From Streptomyces olivoverticillatus (GTDB lineage Bacteria > Actinomycetota > Actinomycetes > Streptomycetales > Streptomycetaceae): a DNA stretch of 64,000 nucleotides. The notes under the pieces were generated by a model that worked only from the letters and a program-made list of their open reading frames with translations, was not told the DNA's origin and made no database searches. Each line of letters begins with the position of its first letter. Positions within the stretch are counted from its first letter, which is position 1. The DNA lies in contig NZ_JACHJH010000001.1 of assembly GCF_014203555.1 (NCBI RefSeq), positions 419,973 through 483,972 on the forward strand. The letters run 5' to 3'. The position numbers and the translations under genes are program-made. Below, in pieces: positions 16,617 to 25,543 of this stretch.

Positions 16617-17441
16617 TCAGAACAGCGTCGACTCCTCCGGCGCCGCCAGCTCCTCCAGCAGCTCGGGGCCGTTGTTGCGCACGTCGCTGACGGCCGTGGT
16701 GACCGGGTAGGCCCGTACGAGCCCGGACGGCGGGGGCGCCAGCAGCACGCGCAGCTCCTGCACGTCGGTGCGCGCCGGGTCCAGCCACGCGTCCCACCGC
16801 TCGGGCGGCAGCACCAGCGGCATCCTCGGGTGGATCTCCGCCAGCGACCGCGGCCCCGGCTCCAGCGCCGGGTGCGGCTGCGCGAAGGGCTCCGGGTCCG
16901 CGTCCGTGGTGAGCACGGAACACGTGGCCCACCACGCCTGGGGGTGGTCGCCGGGCAGCGTCGGGTCGCGCCAGAACTCGTATATCCCGGCCATGGCCAT
17001 CACCGAGCCGTCGGCCGGCGTCACGAAGTACGGCTGCTTGCGCGTCCGCTTCCTGCGGCCCTGCTCCTCCAGCTCCCGCTCCTGCGCGCCGGTGACCCAC
17101 TCGTAGTAACCGTCCGCCGGCAGCAGGCAGCGCCGGGTCTCGAAGGCCCGCCGGAAGGACGGCTTCTCGTGCACCGTCTCCGACCGCGCATTGATCATCT
17201 TCGCGGCGCCCTCCGGGTTCTTGGCCCAGGACGGCACCAGTCCCCACCGCAAGGCGCGCAGCTGACGAACCGGACGCCGCTCGGCAGCGTCTTTCAGAGG
17301 ACGTTCGAGCACCGCGTAGACGCTCTTCGTCGGCGCCACGTTCCAGTCCGGAGCAAGCGTCTCCTCCGGTTCCCACTTCTCCACCCCGAAGAGCCCGGTC
17401 AGATCCTCCGGTCTCCGGCTCGCCGCATATCGACCGCACAT
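16617..17441 (-). CDS. SRAP-family abasic-site processing protein (YedK/HMCES-like)
   Basis: The product is 274 aa. SRAP proteins cap abasic sites in single-stranded DNA through their Cys2. The mature N-terminus MCGRY supplies that cysteine. Other family residues visible are N and R in INARSET, the E in DGYYEW, and the His of EIHPRMP. Actinobacterial inserts (a basic stretch RRKRTRKQPYF) are present. The ATG at 17441 is fixed by the requirement for Cys2. It is divergent from the M50-like gene, with a 42-bp spacer. Confidence 0.95.
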   Translation of the reverse strand: MCGRYAASRRPEDLTGLFGVEKWEPEETLAPDWNVAPTKSVYAVLERPLKDAAERRPVRQLRALRWGLVPSWAKNPEGAAKMINARSETVHEKPSFRRAFETRRCLLPADGYYEWVTGAQERELEEQGRRKRTRKQPYFVTPADGSVMAMAGIYEFWRDPTLPGDHPQAWWATCSVLTTDADPEPFAQPHPALEPGPRSLAEIHPRMPLVLPPERWDAWLDPARTDVQELRVLLAPPPSGLVRAYPVTTAVSDVRNNGPELLEELAAPEESTLF

Positions 17442-17483
17442 GAGTGCCACACTGCCACGAAGACGCAAGGAGCGGCTCACCCC

Positions 17484-18197
17484 ATGGACAGCACCACCGC
17501 CACCGACCTGTGGGACCGCGTCTTCGGCGTCCAGCCGCACCCCCCGGTCTGGCTGACCGTCGTCACCGGCCTCGTCGCGCTGGCGGCCGTCACGCCGTAC
17601 GGCGTCTGGCGGGTGACCCGCAACGCCGTCACCATCGCCCACGAGGGCGGGCACGCGCTGGTGGCCCTGGTGTGCGGGCGGCGGCTGGACGGCATCCGGC
17701 TGCACTCCGACACCTCCGGACTGACCGTCTCGCGCGGCAGGCCCACCGGCCCGGGCATGATCCTGACGGCCGCCGCGGGCTACACCGCGCCCTCACTGCT
17801 CGGCCTGGCCGGGGCCTGGCTGCTGGCCGCCGGGCACACCACGGCGCTGCTGTGGGGCGCCGCGGCCCTGCTCGCCGCGATGCTCGTGATGATCCGCAAC
17901 GCCTACGGGGTGCTGACGGTGGTGCTCGCCGGGGGCGCGTTCGTGGTGGTGTCCTGGCTGGCCGGGACGCACGTGCAGGCGGCGTTCGCGTACGCGGTGG
18001 TGTGGTTCCTGCTGCTGGGCGGGGTGCGGCCGCCCTTCGAGCTGCAGCGCAAGCGACGGCACGGCGGGGCCCCGGATTCCGACGCGGACCAGCTGGCGCG
18101 GCTGACGAACGTGCCCCCGCTGGTGTGGCTGTTCTTCTTCCACGTCGTCTCCCTCTGCTCGCTGGCGGGAGGCGGCCGCTGGCTGCTGGGCCTGTGA
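17484..18197 (+). CDS. M50B-like membrane metalloprotease
   Basis: The product is 237 aa. It is an integral membrane zinc peptidase of the M50B-like family, with HEGGH at about residues 55-59 inside the first membrane segments and at least five predicted helices in all. Family members are mostly uncharacterised; intramembrane or juxtamembrane cleavage is inferred. AAGGAG lies upstream of the ATG. It is followed within 41 bp by aroA. Confidence 0.85.
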   Translation: MDSTTATDLWDRVFGVQPHPPVWLTVVTGLVALAAVTPYGVWRVTRNAVTIAHEGGHALVALVCGRRLDGIRLHSDTSGLTVSRGRPTGPGMILTAAAGYTAPSLLGLAGAWLLAAGHTTALLWGAAALLAAMLVMIRNAYGVLTVVLAGGAFVVVSWLAGTHVQAAFAYAVVWFLLLGGVRPPFELQRKRRHGGAPDSDADQLARLTNVPPLVWLFFFHVVSLCSLAGGGRWLLGL

Positions 18198-18237
18198 CCC
18201 GGACGGTCACGGGGAGCGAGCCACTAAGGTAAGGAGC

Positions 18238-19584
18238 ATGACCGAGAGCCCCGCGCACACCGACCTCTGGCCCGCCCCGCTCGCAAGCGGAGCCGTCGAC
18301 GCGACCGTCACCGTGCCCGGTTCGAAGTCGGTCACCAACCGCGGCCTGGTGCTGGCCGCCCTGGCCGCCGAGCCGGGCTGGCTGCGCCGCCCGCTGCGCT
18401 CGCGCGACACCGTGCTGATGGCCGAGGCGCTGCGCGCCCTGGGCGTGGGCATCGAGGAGGGCGTGGGCCCCGACGGCACCGGCGAGGCCTGGCGCGTGAT
18501 CCCCGCCGGGCTGCACGGCCCTGCGACCGTCGACGTCGGCAACGCCGGCACCGTCATGCGCTTCCTGCCGCCGGTCGCCACCCTGGCCGACGGCCCGGTC
18601 CGCTTCGACGGCGACCCCCGCAGCTACGAACGCCCCCTGCACGGAGTGATCGACGCGCTGCGCGCGCTGGGCGCCCGGATCGACGACAACGACCGGGGCG
18701 CCCTGCCCATGACCGTGCACGGCGCCGGGGCGCTGGACGGCGGTCCGGTGGAGATCGACGCCTCCTCGTCCTCGCAGTTCGTCAGCGCCCTGCTGCTGTC
18801 CGGGCCGCGCTTCAACCAGGGCGTCGAGGTGCGTCACGTCGGCGCCGCGCTGCCGTCCCTGCCGCACATCCGGATGACCGTGGACATGCTGCGCGCGGCG
18901 GGCGCCCAGGTCGACACGCCGGAGTCCGGCGGCGAGCCCAACGTGTGGCGGGTCTCCCCCAGCGCCCTGCTCGGCCGGGACCTGGTCGTCGAGCCCGACC
19001 TCTCCAACGCGGCGCCGTTCCTGGCCGCCGCGCTGGTCACCGGCGGCCGCGTCACCATCCCCGACTGGCCCGAGCGCACCACCCAGCCGGGCGACGCGCT
19101 GCGCGAGATCTTCACCGCCATGGGCGGCAGCTGCGAGCTGACCGAAGCGGGGCTGACCTTCACCGGCACCGGCCGCATCCGCGGCATCGAGGCCGACCTG
19201 CACGAGGTCGGCGAGCTCACCCCGGTGATCGCGGCGGTCGCCGCGCTCGCCGACTCCGAGTCCGTCCTGAGCGGCATCGCCCACCTGCGGCTGCACGAGA
19301 CCGACCGGCTGGCCGCCCTGGCCAAGGAGATCAACGAACTGGGCGGCGACGTCACCGAGACCGCCGACGGGCTGCGCATCCGCCCGCGCACCCTGCACGG
19401 CGGCGTCTTCCACACCTACGAGGACCACCGGCTGGCCACCGCGGCCGCCGTCATCGGCCTCGCCGTCGACGGCGTCCAGGTGGAGAACGTCGCCACCACC
19501 GCCAAGACGCTCCCGGACTTCCCGGAGCTGTGGACCGGAATGCTCGGATCCGTCGCGGGGGCGACGACGGTGCCGAGCGCCTGA
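18238..19584 (+). CDS. aroA: 3-phosphoshikimate 1-carboxyvinyltransferase (EPSP synthase)
   Basis: Sixth step of the shikimate pathway: transfer of the enolpyruvyl group from PEP to shikimate-3-phosphate. The product is 448 aa. Visible motifs are PGSKSVTNR (phosphate/PEP binding), [24 protein letters not shown], and [12 protein letters not shown] near the C-terminus. The position corresponding to E. coli Pro101 is Phe, a common actinobacterial variant. AAGGAG precedes the ATG. The rsgA gene follows 17 bases after the stop, suggesting co-transcription. Confidence 0.97.
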   Translation: MTESPAHTDLWPAPLASGAVDATVTVPGSKSVTNRGLVLAALAAEPGWLRRPLRSRDTVLMAEALRALGVGIEEGVGPDGTGEAWRVIPAGLHGPATVDVGNAGTVMRFLPPVATLADGPVRFDGDPRSYERPLHGVIDALRALGARIDDNDRGALPMTVHGAGALDGGPVEIDASSSSQFVSALLLSGPRFNQGVEVRHVGAALPSLPHIRMTVDMLRAAGAQVDTPESGGEPNVWRVSPSALLGRDLVVEPDLSNAAPFLAAALVTGGRVTIPDWPERTTQPGDALREIFTAMGGSCELTEAGLTFTGTGRIRGIEADLHEVGELTPVIAAVAALADSESVLSGIAHLRLHETDRLAALAKEINELGGDVTETADGLRIRPRTLHGGVFHTYEDHRLATAAAVIGLAVDGVQVENVATTAKTLPDFPELWTGMLGSVAGATTVPSA

Positions 19585-19601
19585 GAGACCCTGGAAGACC
19601 C

Positions 19602-20609
19602 ATGCGCCGCTACGGCAAGCACACCGACGAGGACGACGTCCGCGTCCGCCCCAACCGCAAGGGCAACCGCCCCCGGACCAGCATCCGTCCCAAGCACGAG
19701 GACGCCTCCGAGGGCTTCGTCGTCACCGTCGACCGCGGCCGGCTGACCGTCCTCGTCGACGGCCGCACCATCACCGCCATGAAGGCCCGCGAACTGGGCC
19801 GCAAGAGCGCCGTGGTCGGCGACCAGGTCGCCGTCGTGGGCGACCTCAGCGGCGACAAGGACACCCTCGCCCGGATCGTCCGCGTCGAGGAGCGCCGCTC
19901 GGTGCTGCGCCGCACGGCCGACGACGACGATCCGTACGAGCGGGTGGTGGTCGCCAACGCCGACCAGCTGGCGATCGTCACCGCCCTCGCCGACCCCGAG
20001 CCGCGCCCCCGCCTGATCGACCGCTGTCTGGTCGCCGCGTACGACGCGGGGCTCGAACCGCTGCTCGTTCTGACGAAGTCGGACCTGGCTTCGGCGGAAA
20101 ATCTGATGAGCTCCTACGGTGCGCTGGGTGTGCCGTATGTGGTGACGAGCCGTGAGGAGCTGGCCGACGGAGAAGCCGCCGACCGGGTCCGCGAGCGGCT
20201 GGCCGGCCGCGTCACCGCGTTCGTCGGGCACTCCGGCGTCGGCAAGACGACGCTGGTCAACGCCCTGGTGCCGGACCGCCAGCGGACCACCGGGCATGTC
20301 AACGCGGTCACCGGCCGCGGCCGGCACACCACCACCTCGGCCCTCGCCCTGCCGCTGCCGGACGGCTCGGGCTGGGTCATCGACACCCCGGGCGTACGGT
20401 CCTTCGGGCTGCACCACGTGGACCCGTCCCGGGTGATCCACGCCTTCCCCGATCTGGAGCCGGGCACCGAGGGCTGCCCCCGCGCATGCAGCCACGACGA
20501 GGTGGACTGCGCTCTGGACCAGTGGGTGACGGACGGCCACGCCGACCCGCAGCGGCTGTATTCGCTGCGCCGGCTGCTGGAGACCCGGGAGCGGCGCGAA
20601 GGCGACTGA
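19602..20609 (+). CDS. rsgA: Ribosome small-subunit-dependent GTPase A
   Basis: Circularly permuted GTPase that checks 30S subunit maturation. The product is 335 aa. An OB-like domain comes first (about 35-110). The G motifs follow in permuted order: TKSD (G4), GHSGVGKTTLVN (G1) and DTPGVRSFG (G3). The zinc knuckle CPRACSHDEVDC follows. The very basic N-terminal 35 residues are typical of the actinobacterial form. It is probably co-transcribed with aroA. Confidence 0.95.
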   Translation: MRRYGKHTDEDDVRVRPNRKGNRPRTSIRPKHEDASEGFVVTVDRGRLTVLVDGRTITAMKARELGRKSAVVGDQVAVVGDLSGDKDTLARIVRVEERRSVLRRTADDDDPYERVVVANADQLAIVTALADPEPRPRLIDRCLVAAYDAGLEPLLVLTKSDLASAENLMSSYGALGVPYVVTSREELADGEAADRVRERLAGRVTAFVGHSGVGKTTLVNALVPDRQRTTGHVNAVTGRGRHTTTSALALPLPDGSGWVIDTPGVRSFGLHHVDPSRVIHAFPDLEPGTEGCPRACSHDEVDCALDQWVTDGHADPQRLYSLRRLLETRERREGD

Positions 20610-20696
20610 TCGCCTACGTTTGCGAGTGACCGCCTGCGGCAAGGGCAACAACGACACCGGGGCAGACGGGGCGGTCCGGCAAACGGGAGGCGTGCG

Positions 20697-21020
20697 ATGG
20701 CGTGGCTGTTGGTTGTGGTCGCCGGGCTGCTGGAGACCGGCTTCGCCGTCTGCCTCAAGCTCTCGCACGGTTTCACCCGGCTGTGGCCCACGATCGCCTT
20801 CGCCTGTTTCGCGCTGGGCAGCTTCGGCCTCCTCACGCTCTCGCTGCGCAAGCTGGACGTGGGCCCGGCCTACGCGGTGTGGACGGGCATCGGCGCGGCG
20901 GGGACCGCGATCTACGGCATGGTCTTCCTCGGCGACCTCGTCTCCACGCTCAAGCTGGTCTCCATCGCCCTGGTGATCGTGGGCGTCATCGGTCTCCAGC
21001 TGTCGGGCTCGGCGCACTGA
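20697..21020 (+). CDS. SMR-family efflux protein, SugE/Gdx-like
   Basis: The product is 107 aa with four membrane helices. E13 in the first helix (GLLETG) is the proton- and substrate-binding glutamate of small multidrug resistance proteins. HGFTRL and GPAYAVWTGIGA place it in the SugE/Gdx branch, whose characterised members export guanidinium. GGGAGGCG precedes the ATG. I looked for a guanidine riboswitch upstream and did not find a convincing one. Its 3' end overlaps the convergent TetR gene by 35 bases, so the TetR protein may control it. Confidence 0.92.
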   Translation: MAWLLVVVAGLLETGFAVCLKLSHGFTRLWPTIAFACFALGSFGLLTLSLRKLDVGPAYAVWTGIGAAGTAIYGMVFLGDLVSTLKLVSIALVIVGVIGLQLSGSAH

Positions 21021-21672
21021 CGGCTCCGGCCGGCCCGTCCTCCGCCTCCAGCAGCACGCGCACCAGGTAGGCGACCTCGCGCGCCGCCTCCTCGTCCGAG
21101 GCGGCCGGGGCGAGCACGTAGGAAAGCGTGAGCCGGACCGCCGCCTCGCAGGCGCGCCGTGTGCTGCTTCCGGGGTCGCCCGTGCCGCCCGGTGCGCCGT
21201 CGACGGCGGCGGCCGCGCTGTCGCGCAGCCGGTCGGCCAGCGCGCCGGGCGAGTGCGGCACGCCGCGGAAGGAGCAGGGCGCGGGCGGTGGGGTGCGCGG
21301 CGCCGGGACGGCGGGGGCCGCGGCGGCCGGGAGCCGTTCGCCGCGACATCCGGTGAGGGCGGCTCGTACGAATGGGTTGGTGCGCGCGGCGCGCAGGGTG
21401 CACAGGGCGGCCGCGGCGCAGCAGTCCCCGGCGTCCGCGCCCCCCTGGGCGGCGGTGTCCGCCAGGGAGCGCTCCACTGCGGCGAGGAAGGTCTCGGCCT
21501 CGCGCCGCACCAGGGCGCGCGCGAGCCCGTCCTTGCTGCCGAACTCGTTGTACAGCGTCTGCCGGGACACCCCGGCCGCGACCGCGACGTCGACCATCCG
21601 GACCCCGTTCCAGGGCCGGACGCCGAGCGCCGTGAAGGCCGCGTCCAGCAAGAGCTCTCGTGCCGCGGGCAT
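20986..21672 (-). CDS. TetR-family transcriptional regulator
   Basis: The product is 228 aa. The N-terminal HTH is clear (AAFTALGVRPWNGVRMVDVAVAAGVSRQTLYNEFGSKDGLARA, about residues 11-53, in shorter pieces). The ligand domain has an Ala/Pro-rich middle segment (about 115-135) of low complexity. The ATG at 21672 has GGGGAGG six bases upstream. It has its own strong promoter over an inverted repeat and converges on the SMR exporter gene, a likely target. The ligand is unknown. Confidence 0.9.
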   Translation of the reverse strand: MPAARELLLDAAFTALGVRPWNGVRMVDVAVAAGVSRQTLYNEFGSKDGLARALVRREAETFLAAVERSLADTAAQGGADAGDCCAAAALCTLRAARTNPFVRAALTGCRGERLPAAAAPAVPAPRTPPPAPCSFRGVPHSPGALADRLRDSAAAAVDGAPGGTGDPGSSTRRACEAAVRLTLSYVLAPAASDEEAAREVAYLVRVLLEAEDGPAGAVSAPSPTAGDR

Positions 21673-21720
21673 CGTCGCCTCCCCGGCCGTACGGCCGCAC
21701 GACGGTTGGGGCCAGGCCAA

Positions 21721-21749
21721 AGGATTGACGTGCCGCCAGACGGTGTCAA
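21721..21749 (-). promoter_or_regulatory. Promoter and probable operator of the TetR gene
   Basis: On the minus strand TTGACA (21749-21744) and AATCCT (21726-21721) are spaced by 17 bp. The same stretch is an imperfect palindrome TTGAC-N3-CCG-N5-CGG-N-GTCAA (21725-21749), as expected for a self-regulating TetR protein. Confidence 0.55.
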
Positions 21750-21773
21750 GAGCCCCTGCGGGCCGCGCCGCAC

Positions 21774-21801
21774 GTGACCTGACCTTGGCCACGGGTAATG
21801 T
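21774..21801 (+). promoter_or_regulatory. Promoter giving a probably leaderless hisN transcript
   Basis: GTGACC (21774-21779), 16 bp, then TAATGT (21796-21801). The hisN ATG is only eight bases further on, and no ribosome binding site is visible, so translation of a leaderless mRNA is likely. Confidence 0.45.
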
Positions 21802-21808
21802 GCAAGTC

Positions 21809-22603
21809 ATGTCCGACTACCACGATGATCTGCGTCTGGCCCACGTCCTGGCGGATGCCGCCGACGCGGCCACCATGGACCGGTTCAAGGCCCTCGACCT
21901 CAAGGTCGAGACCAAACCGGACATGACTCCGGTGTCCGAGGCGGACAAGGCCGCCGAGGAGCTGATCCGCGGTCATCTCCAGCGTGCCCGGCCGCGGGAC
22001 GCCGTCCTGGGCGAGGAGTTCGGCAGCGAGGGCACGGGCCCGCGCCGCTGGGTGATCGACCCGATCGACGGCACCAAGAACTACGTCCGCGGGGTGCCCG
22101 TGTGGGCCACGCTGATCTCGCTGATGGTGCAGGGCGAGGGCGGCTACCACCCGGTGGTGGGGCTGGTGTCGGCACCGGCCCTGGGCCGCCGCTGGTGGGC
22201 CGCGAAGGACTCCGGCGCCTACACCGGACGCAGCCTGACCTCGGCGACCCGGCTCCAGGCGTCACGGGTGGGCCGGATCGCGGACGCCTCCTTCGCGTAC
22301 TCCTCGCTGTCGGGCTGGGAGGAGCGCGGGCTGCTGCCGGGCTTCCTGGACCTGACGCGGGACTGCTGGCGCACGCGCGGCTACGGCGACTTCTGGCCGT
22401 ACATGATGGTCGCCGAGGGTTCGGTGGACATCTGTGCGGAGCCGGAGCTGTCGCTGTGGGACATGGCGGCGAACGCCGTCATCGTCGAGGAGGCGGGCGG
22501 CCGCTTCACCGGCCTGGACGGACGCCCGGGGCCGCACAGCGGCAATGCCGCCGCGTCGAACGGGCTGCTGCACGACGAACTGCTGGGCTATCTGCAGCGC
22601 TAG
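21809..22603 (+). CDS. hisN: Histidinol-phosphatase, inositol-monophosphatase family
   Basis: Dephosphorylates histidinol phosphate in histidine synthesis. The product is 264 aa. Metal-binding motifs of the IMPase superfamily are intact: GEEF (about residue 70), WVIDPIDGTKNYVRG (about 84-98) and LSLWDMAANAVIVEEAGG near 215. YVRG and the overall length match the actinobacterial HisN type rather than a general inositol monophosphatase. The ATG at 21809 directly follows the -10 region. Confidence 0.92.
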   Translation: MSDYHDDLRLAHVLADAADAATMDRFKALDLKVETKPDMTPVSEADKAAEELIRGHLQRARPRDAVLGEEFGSEGTGPRRWVIDPIDGTKNYVRGVPVWATLISLMVQGEGGYHPVVGLVSAPALGRRWWAAKDSGAYTGRSLTSATRLQASRVGRIADASFAYSSLSGWEERGLLPGFLDLTRDCWRTRGYGDFWPYMMVAEGSVDICAEPELSLWDMAANAVIVEEAGGRFTGLDGRPGPHSGNAAASNGLLHDELLGYLQR

Positions 22604-22747
22604 GGCTTGCAAAGGGGCGGCAAAGCGGCCGACGTGCGCCCCCTTGTCTGCCGTCGGACGGGCTGACACGATGACACCTCACCGCTTGTGAACATGTGAA
22701 CGCCCTCGTTGGCCCTGCCTTCGTCGGCGAAGGAGGTGGCTTAGGCC

Positions 22748-23149
22748 ATGCTCGTCCGTGACGCCATGAGCACCGTAGTCCTCACCATCGGCCCCGCACA
22801 CACCCTCCGGCACGCGGCCCGGCTGATGTCCGCGCGCAGGATCGGAGCCGCGGTCGTCCTCGATCCGGACGCCGGGGGCCCCGGCATCCTGACCGAGCGC
22901 GATGTCCTCAACGCGGTAGGGGCGGGCCAGGATCCCGACCGCGAGACCGCACAGGGCCACACCACCACCGACGTCGTCTACGCGACCCCCGAGTGGACCC
23001 TGGAGGAGGCCGCCGCCGCGATGGCGGACGGCGGCTTCCGGCATCTGATCGTCCTGGACGGGCACGAGCCGGTGGGCGTGGTGTCGGTCCGCGACATCAT
23101 CCGCTGCTGGGCCGCGACCCGGGAGCGCAGCCGGGTGCTGACCGGTTGA
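22748..23149 (+). CDS. Tandem CBS-domain protein
   Basis: The product is 133 aa made of two CBS domains (about residues 1-62 and 70-128) and nothing else. CBS pairs bind adenosine nucleotides and act as energy or ionic sensors, often regulating a partner protein. Signature segments are GAAVVLDPDAGGPGILTERD and RHLIVLDGHEPVGVVSVRDI. AAGGAGGTG lies 14 bases before the ATG. The partner is not evident from the context. Confidence 0.9.
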   Translation: MLVRDAMSTVVLTIGPAHTLRHAARLMSARRIGAAVVLDPDAGGPGILTERDVLNAVGAGQDPDRETAQGHTTTDVVYATPEWTLEEAAAAMADGGFRHLIVLDGHEPVGVVSVRDIIRCWAATRERSRVLTG

Positions 23150-23156
23150 CGCAAGG

Positions 23157-23195
23157 CCGGAGAGGCCGGAGCCCACTGGCGTCCGGCCTCTCCGG
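23157..23195. terminator. Bidirectional terminator between the CBS gene and katA
   Basis: A perfect 14-bp inverted repeat (23157-23170 with 23182-23195) sits between convergent genes and can serve both. Confidence 0.8.
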
Positions 23196-23212
23196 TGGTA
23201 CGGCAAGCGCCC

Positions 23213-24697
23213 TCAGCCGCGCAGGGCCTGGACCGCGGCCTCGAGCCGCTTGCCGTAGTCGGGGTCCGCCTGGCGGAAGTTGTCGATCGCGCGCTCGACG
23301 ATGTCGTCGCGGGACACCTTGGCTATGAAGCCGGCGAGGTTGGCGATCAGACGACCCTTCTCCTCCTCCGACATCAGCCGGTAGAGGTTGCCCGCCTGGA
23401 CGAAGTCGTTGTCCTCGGCGTGCGAGGGGGCCGCGGTGCTGCCCGTCCACCCGGTCACCGGAAGGGGCTGCCACAGCGGCCGGCCGGTCTCGACGGGGCC
23501 GCCGAAGCTGTTGGGCTCGTAGTTCTTGGCCTTGCCGTGGCGGCCGTCGTAGGCGTAGCCGTCACGGCTGTTGGTCCGGGCGACGGTGGCGTGCGGACGG
23601 TTGACCGGCAGGTGGTCGGCGTTGATGCCGACGCGGTAGCGGTGGGCGTCGCCGTAGGCGAAGAGACGGCCCTGGAGCATCTTGTCGGGGGACGGGCCGA
23701 TGCCCGGCACGAAGTGCGCCGGAGAGAAGATCGACTGCTCGACCTCGGCGAAGATGTTCTCGGGGTTGCGGTTGAGCTCCAGCTTGCCGATCTCGATCGG
23801 CGGGTAGTCCTCGTGCGGCCAGACCTTGGTGAGGTCGAAGGGGTTGAAGCGGTAGTTCTCCGCCTCGGCCGCGGGCATGATCTGCACCTGGACGGTCCAG
23901 GTCGGGAAGTCGCCGCGCTCGATGGCCTCGCGCAGGTCGCGCTGGTGGCTGTCGGGGTCCTCGCCCGCGAGCTTGTTCGCCTCGTCCTGGGGGAGGCTCT
24001 TGACGCCCTGGTCGGTCTTGAAGTGGTACTTGACCCAGAAGGCCTCGCCGGCCTCGTTGTTCCACTGGTAGGTGTGCGAGCCGTAGCCGTTCATGTGGCG
24101 GTACGAGGCGGGGATGCCCCGGTCGCCGAAGAGCCAGGTCACCTGGTGGGTCGACTCCGGCGACAGGCCCCAGAAGTCCCAGACGTTGTCCGCCTCCTGC
24201 GAGCCGGTGTACGGGTCGCGCTTCTGGGTGTGGATGAAGTCGGGGAACTTGATGGCGTCCTTGATGAAGAACACCGGGGTGTTGTTGCCGACGAGGTCGT
24301 AATTGCCCTCTTCGGTGTAGAACTTCAGCGCGAAGCCGCGCGGGTCGCGGACCGCGTCCGCCGCACCGAGGTTGCCCGCAACGGTGGAGAAGCGCAGGAA
24401 CGTTTCGGTCTGCTTGCCCACCTCGGAGAGGAACTTCGCCCGGGTGTAGCGGCTGACGTCGGCGGTGACGGTGAAGGTGCCGTAGGCGCCCGCGCCGCGG
24501 GCGTGCACCACGCGCTCCGGGATGCGCTCGCGGTTGAAGTGGGCGAGCTTCTCCAGCAGCAGCTGGTCCTGCACCAGGACGGGGCCGCCGAGGCCCGCGG
24601 TCTCACTGTTCTGGTTGTCCGCGACCGGAGCTCCGGACTCCGTCGTCAGCGGGCCCGTGGTCGTCTCGTCCTGCACCGACACGTACGCCTCCGTCAT
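23213..24697 (-). CDS. katA: Monofunctional heme catalase
   Basis: Breaks down hydrogen peroxide. The product is 494 aa from ATG 24697; a GTG at 24709 would add four residues. Small-subunit clade features are the distal His in [11 protein letters not shown], Asn in GNNTPVFF, and the heme-ligand Tyr in [12 protein letters not shown]. It is divergent from the Fur-type regulator catR, with the promoter and operator between them. In S. coelicolor CatR represses katA and is inactivated by peroxide; the same control is expected. Confidence 0.96.
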   Translation of the reverse strand: MTEAYVSVQDETTTGPLTTESGAPVADNQNSETAGLGGPVLVQDQLLLEKLAHFNRERIPERVVHARGAGAYGTFTVTADVSRYTRAKFLSEVGKQTETFLRFSTVAGNLGAADAVRDPRGFALKFYTEEGNYDLVGNNTPVFFIKDAIKFPDFIHTQKRDPYTGSQEADNVWDFWGLSPESTHQVTWLFGDRGIPASYRHMNGYGSHTYQWNNEAGEAFWVKYHFKTDQGVKSLPQDEANKLAGEDPDSHQRDLREAIERGDFPTWTVQVQIMPAAEAENYRFNPFDLTKVWPHEDYPPIEIGKLELNRNPENIFAEVEQSIFSPAHFVPGIGPSPDKMLQGRLFAYGDAHRYRVGINADHLPVNRPHATVARTNSRDGYAYDGRHGKAKNYEPNSFGGPVETGRPLWQPLPVTGWTGSTAAPSHAEDNDFVQAGNLYRLMSEEEKGRLIANLAGFIAKVSRDDIVERAIDNFRQADPDYGKRLEAAVQALRG

Positions 24698-24748
24698 CTC
24701 GTCTGCCACACGGCTGGGCAGGTCGCCCTGCGCTTCGGCCGGAACCCG

Positions 24749-24790
24749 ATCCTACATTGGACTTTGTCTAAGTCAAGATGGACCTGACAT
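24749..24790 (-). promoter_or_regulatory. katA promoter with embedded CatR-type operator
   Basis: Minus-strand TTGACT (24776-24771), 16 bp, then TAGGAT (24754-24749). An imperfect inverted repeat (TTGACTT and AAGTCCAA arms, 24758-24776) lies between and over these elements, suited to a Fur-family repressor. A second promoter reads towards catR (CATAAA near 24787-24792). Confidence 0.55.
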
Positions 24791-24859
24791 AAATACTGGA
24801 TCCATGGGTGGACAAGGGCCGCTGCTACGCTGGTGCTATCTGACTGATGGGTGAATGGC

Positions 24860-25276
24860 ATGAGTGACCTGCTGGAACGGCTCCGGGGACGCGGCTGGCG
24901 GCTGACCGCACAGCGACGCGTCGTCGCCGAAGTGCTCGACGGGGACCACGTGCACTACACCGCCGACGAAGTGCACGCGAAGGCGGCGAACCTGCTGCCG
25001 GAAATCTCGCGCGCGACGGTGTACAACACCCTCGGCGAGCTGGTCTCGCTCGGCGAGGTGCTGGAAGTGAGCACGGACGGCCGCGCCAAGCGCTACGACC
25101 CCAACGCCCACCACGCACACCAGCACCTGGTGTGCTCCCGGTGCGGCACGATCCGCGACGTCCACCCCTCGGGGGACCTGATCGCCGGCCTGCCGGCCGA
25201 GGAGCGCTTCGGCTTCCAGGTCGCAGCGGTCGAGGTGACCTACCGCGGCCTCTGCCCGGCCTGCGCGGCGGCCTGA
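24860..25276 (+). CDS. catR: Fur-family peroxide-responsive repressor CatR
   Basis: The product is 138 aa. The N-terminal winged helix includes RATVYNTLGELV (about residues 52-63). The metal sites are in HHAHQHLVCSRCG and the C-terminal CPAC, the structural zinc cysteines of Fur/PerR proteins. It is divergent from katA, which it is known to repress in Streptomyces, and is autoregulated. The ATG at 24860 is preferred; an in-frame GTG at 24851 is possible. Confidence 0.94.
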   Translation: MSDLLERLRGRGWRLTAQRRVVAEVLDGDHVHYTADEVHAKAANLLPEISRATVYNTLGELVSLGEVLEVSTDGRAKRYDPNAHHAHQHLVCSRCGTIRDVHPSGDLIAGLPAEERFGFQVAAVEVTYRGLCPACAAA

Positions 25277-25338
25277 CGGCTTCGGGGGGAGCCTTCGGGG
25301 GCGGGGGTTCACCCGGCCCAGAGGCCTTGAACGCGACG

Positions 25339-25368
25339 AAGGCCCGGATCCTTGAGGATCCGGGCCTT
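25339..25368. terminator. Hairpin terminator between catR and tRNA-fMet copy 1
   Basis: A perfect 13-bp inverted repeat (25339-25351 with 25356-25368) with a TTGA loop. It can end both catR and the minus-strand tRNA. Confidence 0.8.
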
Positions 25369-25376
25369 CGTATCAG

Positions 25377-25450
25377 TAGCGGGGACAGGATTTGAACCTG
25401 CGACCTCTGGGTTATGAGCCCAGCGAGCTACCGAGCTGCTCCACCCCGCG
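25377..25450 (-). tRNA. Initiator tRNA-Met (CAU), copy 1
   Basis: A full cloverleaf on the minus strand: acceptor starting CGCGGGG, D arm AGCAGCTCGGTAGCT, anticodon stem-loop CTGGGCTCATAACCCAG and T arm AGGTTCAAATCCT. The three consecutive G:C pairs flanking the CAU loop and the unpaired first base (C1 with U72) are initiator hallmarks. The CCA end is not encoded. Confidence 0.95.
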
Positions 25451-25543
25451 TCGATGAAGCAACTCTAACCCGGCCGTCACCGCACATGCAAACGGCTTCA
25501 CTGCCGACCCTGCGCCCGGCCCCACCCACGCTGCTCACACCGC

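Noticed and set aside
20610..20696. Possible guanidine riboswitch upstream of the SugE/Gdx-like gene (GGTCCG motif)
   Set aside because: The flanking conserved elements of the guanidine-I, -II and -III classes are missing; only a short GGTCCG is present. A covariance-model search would settle it.
22684..22700. Direct GTGAAC repeat upstream of the CBS gene as a regulator site
   Set aside because: Two 6-base copies separated by two bases match no operator consensus I can name, and chance occurrence is likely.
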